This document shows, piece after piece, positions 9,952 through 18,889 of a stretch of 64,000 nt of DNA. The first letter of the stretch is position 1, and every line of letters begins with the position of its first letter. Below the pieces are notes generated by a model. That model made no database searches. It had not been told where the DNA came from and worked only from the letters and a program-made list of their open reading frames with translations. The translations under genes were made by a program, and so were the position numbers. Origin of the DNA: JAPOXR01 sp963664715 (GTDB taxonomy: Bacteria > Pseudomonadota > Alphaproteobacteria > Rhodobacterales > Rhodobacteraceae); NCBI GenBank assembly GCA_963664715.2, contig CAXXUY010000001.1, positions 248,001 through 312,000 of the forward strand, in the 5' to 3' direction.

Positions 9952-11565
9952 TCACGCGGTTTCGTCGCTGCATGCCAGTTCCCAGCGGATCTGCGCGGTG
10001 CCACTGCGTGTCGTCGAGTAAAGGACAATCTGGCTTGATGGTCTTGCTTCGAACGAAAACTCGTCGAGGTAGATGCTCTCCCCGATTCCAAGCCTGGCGG
10101 GACCCTCGAAGCGGAAGGTCCAGATTTCATCATTTGGCAACCTGACATCCACTCTGCTGTGCCCCGGCATCATTTCAACGAGTGAATCCGGATGAAGATG
10201 AAAGCGTGCCGCGAGAGGCAGGCCGTCCTGTTCCTTTCCGGCGAGCGACTGCCCATACGCCAGGCGGTCTGTTTCCGATTTCGTCCAGACCGTGTCCTCT
10301 CCCCACAGCCGCTTGCCAGCTCTTCCCAAGTCGATCCTCCTCATATGGGTGAGACCAAACATGTCAGCGTATCCATCATGGCTGGCGATTACCGTTTGCC
10401 CGTTGCGGCCGGGAAGTTGGGACACCCCGACCTTGCCTGGAACGCTCGACAGTTCCTGATCCCGATATGGCATCCAGAGCACGGGCGATGCCAGGCGGGA
10501 AGACGGAACTCCATCGATCTCGACACTGCTGTGTGCTGCGGTTGCGCGAGCTGCAAGAACCTGGTCAGGCCCTAATCCGGTACCGGGACCATTGTTCACG
10601 ATAAGTGGACATCCACCGGACACTGCCTCAAACGCAAGCGTACTTGCGTGGGCATTGCGCGATGCAGAACGAGTCGGCGGTGCCGCAACATCAACGACTG
10701 CAGTTGTTTTTCCGGCCCGCAGGCGCGTGTATCCCATCACGGCATCCAGCCTCGCAAGCCTGCCCGAACCGGAATGTGCGATCGCCTGGTCCACGAGACC
10801 GACCTGCAGATCCCCACCGCCATGGAATCTCGGCATCGCTCCACTGGAGTGCCGAAGCGACCTCAGGATTCCGCTCGAGATCTCCAGACCGTTCCGGTGG
10901 TCTTCGCCGGGAAGGCATTTGGCCGCATCCAGCGCTGCCGCTGCCCAGGTCAGGTTCTGCAGAATCCTGAACAGTTCTTCAGGGTTCCTGGAGGCAATTC
11001 CACTGGCTCCAGAAATCGCGGACCTGCATTCTCTGGCAAGCGCATCAGCCGATCTGGAAAGGTCTGGCATGCTGGTCCCGATTGCAACTTCCGCGCAGAT
11101 CCGGCCAGCCAGTGCTTCAATCCTCGGAAGTCCTCTTTCTGCAACGAGACGACGTCGGCGCAGGATATCTGCATGGGCGGAAACCGCCCGAAGGAACTGA
11201 TCGAGCTGGCGTGCATTTCGCATTGCAAGAAGCATGCGGCTGTTGCGCAGCCAGTGCACCAGCCTTCTCCCCGTGATTTGTGGAGAGAACGGTGTGTTTC
11301 GGTGGCCGGAGTAACGAGCAATCCACTCGAAGAGCCATCGCTGTGCCAGCGCAAATGCACTTGCTCCGCTATCGCCGCGCAAGTCATCAAGCCACGAGAA
11401 GCCATGAATCTCCTCGCGCAGGTGAGTCTGCTCTTCCGCCAGCTTCCAGATGTCATTGCCCGGGATCGCATAGCTCTCGCCATGCAGGTTGTAACTGCCC
11501 TTGACAAGCAATCGTCCGCGCTCAGCCGAGCCTCCGGAGCCGGCAAGCAGATCCAGTTCATTCAT
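9952..11565 (-). CDS. Heparinase II/III-like protein
   Basis: About 537 residues. The N-terminal half is alpha-helical (alginate-lyase/heparinase-like toroid). The C-terminal half matches the heparinase II/III-like beta-sandwich region, with MPRFHGGGDLQVGLVDQAI, SASRNAHASTLAFE and the SSVEIDG.PSSR stretch typical of the family. No signal peptide is evident, so the substrate is unknown and a uronic-acid-containing polymer is only inferred. In Rhodobacterales a gene of this family commonly precedes purH, as here. ATG 11565 is preferred (AAGG seven bases upstream); a TTG at 11580 is the alternative. First gene of the purH-lspA operon. Confidence 0.88.
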   Translation of the reverse strand: MNELDLLAGSGGSAERGRLLVKGSYNLHGESYAIPGNDIWKLAEEQTHLREEIHGFSWLDDLRGDSGASAFALAQRWLFEWIARYSGHRNTPFSPQITGRRLVHWLRNSRMLLAMRNARQLDQFLRAVSAHADILRRRRLVAERGLPRIEALAGRICAEVAIGTSMPDLSRSADALARECRSAISGASGIASRNPEELFRILQNLTWAAAALDAAKCLPGEDHRNGLEISSGILRSLRHSSGAMPRFHGGGDLQVGLVDQAIAHSGSGRLARLDAVMGYTRLRAGKTTAVVDVAAPPTRSASRNAHASTLAFEAVSGGCPLIVNNGPGTGLGPDQVLAARATAAHSSVEIDGVPSSRLASPVLWMPYRDQELSSVPGKVGVSQLPGRNGQTVIASHDGYADMFGLTHMRRIDLGRAGKRLWGEDTVWTKSETDRLAYGQSLAGKEQDGLPLAARFHLHPDSLVEMMPGHSRVDVRLPNDEIWTFRFEGPARLGIGESIYLDEFSFEARPSSQIVLYSTTRSGTAQIRWELACSDETA

Positions 11566-11888
11566 GCTGGTGCCTTGCAATTCAACGCCTCCACCGCCCG
11601 TTCATGCCTGGAATGACAGATTCGTGATCCTTCACAGGCACCCGGCAGAAAGCACACGCAAATCCAGGATCCACGAGGTGTTGAATGGGTAGGGTCCGCT
11701 GTCATCTGATGGCCTGTTCTGCTGCCGCAAACCAGTTATGCCTGGCCCGCATACCAGATTCGGCAGAAATCCCCAATCCATTGCCAGTTGCCGAAAACCC
11801 TGAATTCATGCCTGCCTGAATTACTTGTATTCACGATGCTTTTGCAAATTACGCTGACTGGCAATAGAGTTGTCTGCGCCAGAGCTAG
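11566..11888. other. Divergent intergenic region (heparinase-like operon / rbfA)
   Basis: About 320 bp between divergently transcribed operons; must hold both promoters. I see no confident -35/-10 pair and no gene. A usual left neighbour of rbfA (infB or dapB) is absent; dapB is present 25 kb away. Confidence 0.4.
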
Positions 11889-12314
11889 ATGGTGCAGGCA
11901 ATGTCCAGGCAGGCGAAACCAGGCAGTTTCCAACCCCACAGGAACCTTCGGGTCGCCGAACTGATCAGGCGATCCCTCGCCGGGTTGCTGACGCAGGGAG
12001 TCCCGCACGACCCTGACTTCCAGGACGTGTCCATTACGGTCGGCGAGGTCAGGGTGTCTCCCGATCTTCGCAATGCGACGGTATTCGTCCTTCCTCTCGG
12101 TGGGGCAAACGCCGAGGAGGTGGTTGCCGCACTCAACGGACAAAGATCCGAGATCAGAAAGATGCTGAACAGAACCGTTTCGCTCAAACGGTCTCCATCA
12201 TTGACTTTCGTCTCCGACAGCCTGTTCGACCAGATGGAAGACATGCGCCGACTGTTTGACCGGGAGGAAATCAAGAAGGACGTTTCCCACACAGCCCGAT
12301 CCACGGACAGCTGA
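11889..12314 (+). CDS. rbfA: 30S ribosome-binding factor A
   Basis: 141 residues with the RbfA KH-like fold: R.AE.IRRSLAGLL near the start, DPDFQDVSITVGEVRVSPDLRNATVFV in the middle, and SLTFVSDSLFDQMEDMRRLFD near the end. It assists maturation of the 16S rRNA 5' end in the small subunit. The downstream truB begins one base after its stop, the usual rbfA-truB coupling. Start is ATG 11889 or ATG 11901. Confidence 0.95.
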   Translation: MVQAMSRQAKPGSFQPHRNLRVAELIRRSLAGLLTQGVPHDPDFQDVSITVGEVRVSPDLRNATVFVLPLGGANAEEVVAALNGQRSEIRKMLNRTVSLKRSPSLTFVSDSLFDQMEDMRRLFDREEIKKDVSHTARSTDS

Positions 12315-12315
12315 C

Positions 12316-13242
12316 TTGGCCCGCAGGACTGCCGCGATGCGGGATGTGAATGGCTGGCTTGGCATCGACAAGCCAAAGGGGATGACATCAGCGGATGTCG
12401 TCGCCGCGTTGAAGCGCGTGCTCATGGCAAGAAAGGTGGGACATGCCGGCACGCTGGATCGGCCGGCAACCGGCGTCGTTGCGCTGGCATTCGGGGAAGC
12501 GACAAAGACCATTCCGCATGTCATGGATTCCCGAAAGGAATACAGGTTCCTGGTACGTTTCGGGCAGGCTACGACGACCGATGACGCCACCGGCGACATC
12601 GTGGCCGTATCCGATCAGAGGCCCAATGTAGAGGATATCCAGGGTGTCCTGCACCGGTTCCGTGGCGACATTCTGCAACGCCCTCCAAGCTATTCGGCGG
12701 TCAAGGTAGCCGGCAAGAGGGCGGCAGCCCTGGCTTCAACCGGAGTGGCCACGGAACTCGGGGTCCGCCCGCTGAAGGTCTACAAGCTGGAGCTTGTCCG
12801 GATGGAGGATGAGCAGACTGCCGAATTCGAGTTTCATTGCGGTAAGGGAGGTTATGTCCGGTCGATTGCACGCGATCTCGGCTCCGAGTTTGGCTGTTTT
12901 GCCCATGTGAGGTCACTGCGGCGACTCGCTGCCGGACCCTTCAGAATTGAGGACTGCATTGCCTTGGCCAGGATCAGGGAAATGGATCCACAGGACTTGC
13001 TGGAACACTTGCTATTGCCAATCGAGTTCGGGCTGTCGTCCCTGTTGAAGCTGAATTGCACCGAAACGGAGGCCTCCCGGATCAGGAACGGAATCGCCTG
13101 TCGGCTGAATTCAGGTCCTTGTACCCCTAATGCCGGGTCCACGGTTTGGGTTGCGTGTTCGGGACAAGCCGTCGCCATGGGCGAATACAGGAACGAGGTC
13201 TTTTACCCAAAGCGTGTCTTGAAGGCAGGAAGCGTATCCTGA
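12316..13242 (+). CDS. truB: tRNA pseudouridine-55 synthase
   Basis: Converts U55 of tRNA to pseudouridine. The N-terminal MRDVNGWLGIDKPKGMTS and the catalytic-loop motif VGHAGTLDRPATGV are present, the Asp of GTLD being the nucleophile of the family. GKGGYVRSIARDLG follows. The best start is TTG 12316, one base after the rbfA stop, giving MARRTAAMRDVNGWL, which matches the length of alphaproteobacterial TruB proteins. ATG 12337 and TTG 12256 are alternatives. Full length is about 308 residues. Confidence 0.95.
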   Translation: MARRTAAMRDVNGWLGIDKPKGMTSADVVAALKRVLMARKVGHAGTLDRPATGVVALAFGEATKTIPHVMDSRKEYRFLVRFGQATTTDDATGDIVAVSDQRPNVEDIQGVLHRFRGDILQRPPSYSAVKVAGKRAAALASTGVATELGVRPLKVYKLELVRMEDEQTAEFEFHCGKGGYVRSIARDLGSEFGCFAHVRSLRRLAAGPFRIEDCIALARIREMDPQDLLEHLLLPIEFGLSSLLKLNCTETEASRIRNGIACRLNSGPCTPNAGSTVWVACSGQAVAMGEYRNEVFYPKRVLKAGSVS

Positions 13243-13545
13243 TGTAGCCTGACAAGGGTTGATCGCTGCCCGATCGACTTTCTGTGTGCCCGTCATACAT
13301 GCCCGACTGATTCTCCCAAGCGACCTGTGTTCTACGACTCGTTTAGGTCCCAACCAAGACAGTCGTTACCGTTGAATCCCGGAATTATCTGTCCCTGGTC
13401 TCGCGACGGAACCGTTCTATAGTCCATTCGTCGGGTCTGACCCCCGAGTCCGACGATCGGTCGACAAATGTCGAGAAGTCCCTGCCGAACTCACGCTTTC
13501 AAGAGTGGTCGTTACAATGATGGTGGCAAACGAGCACTCTGTGCA
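13243..13545. other. Intergenic, no gene supported
   Basis: About 300 bp between truB and the broken SLOG-like gene, which converge here. No clear stem followed by a T-run and no recognisable frame. Confidence 0.4.
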
Positions 13546-14099
13546 TCAGATTTCTTGCTTTACGCAGATTCGGCGAAGTCCTCTGCACAAGAGCGTGACA
13601 GCTTCAGCGATATGTGGAGTACGGCCCAACTCACGGTTTTCTTCAGGGGTCAGGCCGTTGTTTACATCGGCTGGCGAAAACTGGCAGATTCGTTCTTGCC
13701 CGGACCAACCATCGCGCGAGCTGGCTCTCCGGTCGGCCAAACCGCTAGTCTCCGCAATGTCACGGGCACATCCTCCGAATCCACCAAGCACGAAGACCGG
13801 TTGACCGATTTCAAGCGACAAGCAGGCTTCTTCGGCAATTCCGGGCATGGCACCCTTGTACCCTTCTGTCCTGCCTCCAAGGACTATCCTGGCCACAATG
13901 TTCTCGCACATGACGCTACGCATTGCTGTCAGTCCCTTGCTCCATTCGTCCTCTCGCGGTTCATGAACCTCCCCGTTCAGCCGTTGCTCCAGCGCAATGC
14001 ACTCGCCATCAAGCGCAAGAATGACAATCCCTACGTTTGGTCCGTGTTCCCTGCAAAACGACTCAAGCTCCATTGCCGTCATCCCAACATGCACCGGCC

Positions 14100-15974
14100 G
14101 TAATAGGGGCAACTTGCCGGGAATTGCGTTTCGTATGAGAGGAGGCGTCAGGCTGTGGCGCGGCGTGTGATGATCTCGGCAAGCCTTGGCACTTCGGCGG
14201 CACCGGCAACGCCAAGGCGGTTGCACAGATAGTCCCGGAACGGCACGCCGAGCCTGTTGCAGGTCTTCAATGCCCCGAGACAGGCATCCCGGGCCGCACG
14301 CCCGCTCTCGCTCCGGGATCCGAACGAGATCTTCCGCCGGGTGACATGGGCCCGGATGTCATTTTCGGCCAGGTTCGAATTCAGCGGCGTGGCCGGATAC
14401 TCGAGCACCCGCAAGAGCTCATCCTTGTTCGCCCTCAGCCGCCGCAGCAGCTTGTCGAGGCTGGCATGGCCGGTCCGCCGTCCGAAGATCTCGTCGAAGC
14501 GCAACGACAGTGCCTGGGCCCGTGTATTGCAGGGGGTCTTCCTGTAGGCAGACAGTTCCCGGTAATAGCCCCAGACATCATCCAGCACCGCATCCACACG
14601 CATGCGCTGGAATTCGGAACTGCCCCCTTGCTTGCGAACCAGTCGCTCGGCGTGAACCCAGCAGAGAGAGTGGGCATCGCCGACATTGAACTGGCCGGCA
14701 TCGTCGCTCAGGATCACGGTCCCGGCAATGCGACCGGCATCGCAGATGCTGCCCCAGAGCGCACCCTCGGTGGCGATCTTCACCGGGTCCGGAAACACCT
14801 TCATGCGGTCAATGCCGAGTGCGGCCAGATGGGTCCGCCATTCATCGGCATCGGCAAAGCGCCGCTGCCGGTCCGCGGCGAGACGCCGGACCGCCTTTCC
14901 TGTCAGCTTCATGCGCCGCATGTATTCGAGCCCGGCATCATTGACGCTGTAGGCCACGTCACCGGCACAGAGACATTCGAGAAAGTTGAGGCGGCTCTTC
15001 GAGCCGGTCGACCTGAAATGGGTGAAGACATCGTTGCCGATCACCGTGCAATAGCCGTTTGCCGCCCTGTGCCGGGCGCCGGTATCGTCGACATTGATCC
15101 ATGCCGCATTCTCCATGCCTGCCCTCAGCACCTCCTGCTGCTCCTCGACGATGACCCTCGTGTCCCCGTTCAGGAACCGCCCCACCTGGCGAGCGGATAT
15201 CTCAAGGCCCAATCCGTTCAGCAATGCCGCGATGCGCTGCACCGTCGACTGGCACTGGTGATACAGCATGATCACCAGCGCCTTGACGCCGGGACCATAC
15301 TGGCTGCGTCCCGCCGCCACACCCGGCGCAAGCGGCGCCACATGGCGGCTGCCGTCCGGAAACCGCCACACCTCCCGCAGCCAGGTGACCTCCTCGGCGT
15401 GGAACACGATGTCGCGGACAGTGTGCGCCTGGTAGCCCCTGCGTTCCGCACCCTCGGGCACGTCCTCGAGGGCGACCCTCTCGTCGCGCCGGTGCAGGTT
15501 CGGGTTCCGGCGCCGCGGGCCCCGGCCCTTCTTTCGGCCCTTGCCCTGCGTCTTTGACCGGCTGGCTCCGGAGGCGCCGGATGCGGCCAGACCGCTCGGC
15601 TTCAGTTCCGGACGCCGCGGCAGGTTCTTGAGCAGCCTGATCTCGTCCCGCAGGTCCCGGATCAACCCGGTCAACTCCGCAAGCCGTTCATCCTGTTCGG
15701 CAAGCCGGTTGTCCCTCTTTGCAAGCAAATCCCGAAGGGACGAGAGTTCCGCCATCAGCGCCGCATGGCTGGCACCGGCTCGGCGATCTGTCTGCGAATC
15801 ACCCATACCCCATTGAATCACAGGACGATTCGTAGTGGAATCCCCTGAATGCCCCGGATCAGACTATGCCGGAACACAGGGGGACAGTCGAAGATACCGG
15901 ATCAGAACCCCACGCCGCCAGTGCAGAACAACAACTCAAGGAAAATCAAATTCCCGGCAAGTTGCCCCTATTAC
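14100..15974 (-). mobile_element. IS66-like insertion sequence (single transposase gene; ISBst12-type)
   Basis: An 1875-bp element. Its ends are 26-bp near-perfect inverted repeats beginning GTAATAGGGGCAACTTGCCG (14100-14125, and the complement at 15949-15974). It is flanked by an exact 8-bp duplication CACCGGCC (14092-14099 and 15975-15982). GTAA-starting ends and 8-bp duplications are characteristic of IS66. Only the large transposase gene is present, without tnpA/tnpB, as in the ISBst12 subgroup. Confidence 0.9.
14148..15821 (-). CDS. IS66-like transposase
   Basis: Up to 557 residues. A coiled-coil N-terminus (LRDLLAKRDNRLAEQDERLAEL) is followed by a basic linker. The DDE-type core shows WINVDDTGARH (first Asp), VILSDDAGQFNV (second Asp) and the HSLCWVHAERL motif shared by IS66 TnpC proteins. 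The C-terminus carries LAENDIRAHVTRRKISFGSRSESG with the likely catalytic Glu. Starts at GTG 15821 or ATG 15806. The frame looks intact. A related but broken copy lies at 24.5-26.7 kb. Confidence 0.88.
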   Translation of the reverse strand: MIQWGMGDSQTDRRAGASHAALMAELSSLRDLLAKRDNRLAEQDERLAELTGLIRDLRDEIRLLKNLPRRPELKPSGLAASGASGASRSKTQGKGRKKGRGPRRRNPNLHRRDERVALEDVPEGAERRGYQAHTVRDIVFHAEEVTWLREVWRFPDGSRHVAPLAPGVAAGRSQYGPGVKALVIMLYHQCQSTVQRIAALLNGLGLEISARQVGRFLNGDTRVIVEEQQEVLRAGMENAAWINVDDTGARHRAANGYCTVIGNDVFTHFRSTGSKSRLNFLECLCAGDVAYSVNDAGLEYMRRMKLTGKAVRRLAADRQRRFADADEWRTHLAALGIDRMKVFPDPVKIATEGALWGSICDAGRIAGTVILSDDAGQFNVGDAHSLCWVHAERLVRKQGGSSEFQRMRVDAVLDDVWGYYRELSAYRKTPCNTRAQALSLRFDEIFGRRTGHASLDKLLRRLRANKDELLRVLEYPATPLNSNLAENDIRAHVTRRKISFGSRSESGRAARDACLGALKTCNRLGVPFRDYLCNRLGVAGAAEVPRLAEIITRRATA

Positions 15975-16256
15975 CACCGGCCAAGCCAGGTAGTTGGTGA
16001 CAGAGACGGATCCACCGTGTTGAGTGTGGTTCCTGTAACGTCCGACCAGTTCGCTCAGGAATTCCGTAAGACCGAGTTGCCGAAGATCTCCGCCATAGGT
16101 CAGGCTCTTCCCCGAAGCCATCACTCCGAGCGCAATTCTAGCTGCGGCGTCGCGAAGATGCCCGTCGCTCAAACCTAGAGCAGGGAGGTCAGGACTCGCT
16201 GAAACCGATATTCCGACGGAAGCAGAATTCACAAATTGCATGACGGTCATCCGCAC

Positions 16257-17337
16257 CCCTCCAACAGGTCTGTCGAGGAAGGCAGGTGGAAGTCAATTTC
16301 TCTCTGCGGCAGCATATGGAACACTCGATATCACTGAAATTACTGCATGCTGCCATTCTGGTTACCACCAACCATGTGCATAGATTTCTAATTCAACAAA
16401 TGGCTGAATGCTGCCTGCGCGTTCGCGAGTTCGTATCAGGATAGCAATTGGTCCTGTGACCTGCCACGCAATTTCCGAGAATGTGGTGACTGTTGCCGAG
16501 TAATACCCGGGCTCGGATGGAATCGGCCTTGGTGCCCCTTTCTGCTGTTGTTTTCAGGCAATTGCTGTGCTGACGAACGCCTTAGTCGAGAGTTGCCTTG
16601 TTGCCTGGTCTACCTATCGAACGGTTCGATTCTGAATTGAGTCTCGCCGACGACTTCAGCAAGCATCCGCAATCAAGGTTTTCCGCAATGCGAATGCTTC
16701 ACTCAACCGCCTGTTGGGCTGCAATGGTTTCTCGAGAGCATGAAAGAACACTGCTCGACCGGATTCGCTTTCAAGCGTCGTCACCTTGTGGGCCTCGATG
16801 GTTGCCTGCGCGGCCGAATAGGCGGTACTCACGACGAAAGAACTCATCCCGACGCCGCTCAGTGTCGCAGCGTGACTGATGGTCTGCATCAGGGAAGGCA
16901 GCGTGCTTGCTTCAAGCCCGGCACTCTTTGGTTCGTCGATAGCTTCAGTGCCACCCTCAAACATCAACATCGCTGTTTCCTCGTCTGATGTTGCAAAGAC
17001 AAACAAACATCACCTGCAATTCATCCATTTCGTCATGGCTGCGTACATATCGAGTTGATGATGGCGGATTACGCCAAGGGAATTGCGTCGGCAGCCCGGT
17101 ATGTGAGCTGAAACTGAAACTCTGTAGGTTCGAAGCAAGGCGGTGAGCCTCTATGTCCGGGAATCTGTTCCACTCCTGTAATTTGGACAAGAGCCGGTTC
17201 TTGGAAATGAGAACTGTCTGGGCTATCGGGAACAGCAATGGATTCAGTAGCCAGTGAAGAGTTGATGATGCACCTTAGGTCAACTGCATCTTCGCTGCAG
17301 GTTGATCCGGGATAAGAGATCATCAAGCAATTCCGGG
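16257..17337. other. Region upstream of the SLOG-like gene; no gene I can name
   Basis: A 116-codon minus-strand frame at 16656-17006 has a protein-like but unrecognised composition (FEGGTEAIDEPKSAGLEAS, Ser/Thr/Ala-rich) and no good ribosome-binding site. Other frames are short. It may contain the remains of a partner gene for the SLOG-like protein, but nothing in the sequence proves this. Confidence 0.35.
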
Positions 17338-17934
17338 ATGCGGACGGGCGTGACAATCATTCGAACCGGCATACTTGACGATGCAGAATCCTCCGCGGCA
17401 TTTTCGGACTGCGGGAAACACCGCTACATGCTGTCACGGCGTTGGGACGAGAATGCCGCGACAGTCTTGTTCGTTATGCTCAATCCGTCATCCGCAACAG
17501 AGTCCCGGAATGACCCGACCATCAACAGGTGCCACGGATTTGCAATCGGGATGAATGGCGGCCGGCATGGCGCGTATACGATCTGCAACCTGTTTTCCCT
17601 GATCACTCCTGACCGGAAACTGCTGGAATCGGAATGCAATCGCCTCGATGAAACTGAAAATGACCGTCAATTGATCGAAGCCTGCCAGCGGTCCGAACGA
17701 CTGATATGCGCATGGGGAGGCAGCGGCGCCGACGGATTTGTCCGAAGGCGAGCGCGGGCGGTGGTTGACCTGATTCAATCTGCATTTCCGGGAACGCTTG
17801 AATGTCTTGGCACGAACCGGAACGGTGCTCCATCCCATCCGCTCTATCTCCGAGCGGACATTCAGCCAAGGGAATGGTACCATGGTGCCTACCTGCATGG
17901 GCAGGGTAGGGAATCAGGCGGGATCAGGCCATGA
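17338..17934 (+). CDS. DUF1643-family protein
   Basis: About 198 residues from ATG 17338 (TTG 17302 is the first possible start). The diagnostic DUF1643 core is clear: FVMLNPSSATESRNDPTINRC, then NLFSLITPD, then ICAWGGSGADGFVRRRA and CLGTNRNGAPSHPLYL. The biochemical role of the family is unknown; members are often found near mobile or stress genes. It overlaps the next gene by 4 bp (ATGA), so the two are very probably co-translated. Confidence 0.85.
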   Translation: MRTGVTIIRTGILDDAESSAAFSDCGKHRYMLSRRWDENAATVLFVMLNPSSATESRNDPTINRCHGFAIGMNGGRHGAYTICNLFSLITPDRKLLESECNRLDETENDRQLIEACQRSERLICAWGGSGADGFVRRRARAVVDLIQSAFPGTLECLGTNRNGAPSHPLYLRADIQPREWYHGAYLHGQGRESGGIRP

Positions 17935-18833
17935 CGGTTTTCTCGGGCTTCAGCAGAACCGATATCGAGACAAACGGAACGCGACTCTCGGTCCACACCG
18001 GTGGAAGCGGGCCACCGCTGGTGCTGCTTCACGGGTTTCCCCAGAATCACATGTGCTGGGAGAAGGTCATCGGGAGTCTGGCAGAGCGATTCAATTGCAT
18101 CGTGCCGGACCTGCGGGGCTATGGAGGCAGTGCCTGTCCTCAAGACGATCCGGAACACTTCGCGTATTCGAAGAGAAACATGGCGCGGGACATTGTCGGC
18201 ATGCTTGACGCATTGGGCATCGAGCGGACTGCATTCGTCGGACATGACCGGGGTGCCCGCGTCACCTACAGGCTTGCGCTGGACCACCCGCGGCGAGTCG
18301 CGCGAATCGTGATCGTCGAGGTGGTGCCGACCGAGGAGTTCTGGCGAAGCTGGAACGCCGAAATCGCATTGGCGGGCTATCACTGGACATTTCTTGCTCA
18401 ACCTGCGCCGCTACCGGAGACGCTCATCGGTTCCAACCCGAAGTTCTTTGTTGAGAGAACTGTCGCAAGCTGGACAGCGGCAGGAAACTGCGATGCGTTT
18501 GGCCGGGAAGCCCTCACCTCGTACATATCCCAGATGACGGATCCCGAACGGGTTGCAGCCATGTGTGCGGACTACCGGGCCGGCGCGACAACCGACCGCA
18601 GGATCGACGAGGCTGACATCCTGGCTAGGAGGAAGATCCAGGCCCCCGTGAAATTCGTCTGGAGCGAGGTCGGGTTTCCGTCAACAACGGGAGATCCTCT
18701 GGGCATCTGGAGATCCTGGTGTGAGGACCTCGCCGGCGAATGCGTTCCCGATTGTGGCCACTTCATGATGGAAGAAAACCCTGCCGGGTTCCTGAAGGCG
18801 TGCACGGACTTCCTGGCAGGAAGACAGGAGTGA
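17931..18833 (+). CDS. Alpha/beta hydrolase of the haloacetate (fluoroacetate) dehalogenase type
   Basis: 300 residues. The fluoroacetate-dehalogenase signature set is present at conserved spacing: nucleophile and carboxylate clamp GHDRGAR (Asp106, Arg107, Arg110), halide pocket YHWTFLAQPAPLPE (His151, Trp152), DYRAGAT (Tyr215) and base GHFMMEE (His277). The catalytic acid, normally Asp 24 residues after the nucleophile, is Glu130 here (IVIVEVVPTEEFW). The family includes epoxide hydrolases, and substrate cannot be fixed from sequence, though the His-Trp-Tyr halide triad favours a 2-haloacid. Cytoplasmic; no signal peptide. Coupled to the DUF1643 gene by a 4-bp overlap. Confidence 0.85.
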   Translation: MTVFSGFSRTDIETNGTRLSVHTGGSGPPLVLLHGFPQNHMCWEKVIGSLAERFNCIVPDLRGYGGSACPQDDPEHFAYSKRNMARDIVGMLDALGIERTAFVGHDRGARVTYRLALDHPRRVARIVIVEVVPTEEFWRSWNAEIALAGYHWTFLAQPAPLPETLIGSNPKFFVERTVASWTAAGNCDAFGREALTSYISQMTDPERVAAMCADYRAGATTDRRIDEADILARRKIQAPVKFVWSEVGFPSTTGDPLGIWRSWCEDLAGECVPDCGHFMMEENPAGFLKACTDFLAGRQE

Positions 18834-18889
18834 GTGGCATGAAGGCAATCAGGGCGTACAGCAATTTGATGGTCTGAGCAGGCGTACAA

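Larger units (their letters stand above)
13546..16250 (-). pseudogene. SLOG-like nucleotide-binding protein gene, interrupted by an IS66-like element
   Basis: The 5' part (16250-15975) encodes VGISVSASPDLPALGLSDGHLRDA, SLTYGGDLRQLGLTEFLSELV and NYLAWP. The 3' part (14091-13546) continues VH and then MTAMELESFCREHG, ARIVLGGRTEGYKGAMPGI and FVLGGFGGCARD. Removing the element and one copy of its 8-bp target duplication restores an open frame of exactly 274 codons (273 residues) across LAWP-VH. The glycine-rich motifs resemble SLOG (Rossmann-like nucleotide/NAD-ligand) domains found in bacterial conflict systems; the exact SLOG clade is uncertain. ATG 16250 has GGAGGGG six bases upstream. The insertion should inactivate it, and the interrupted protein is otherwise undamaged, implying a recent event. 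Confidence 0.75.

Noticed and set aside
14346..15557. 403-codon plus-strand frame
   Set aside because: Lies wholly antisense to the IS66-like transposase; composition is a codon-mirror artefact.
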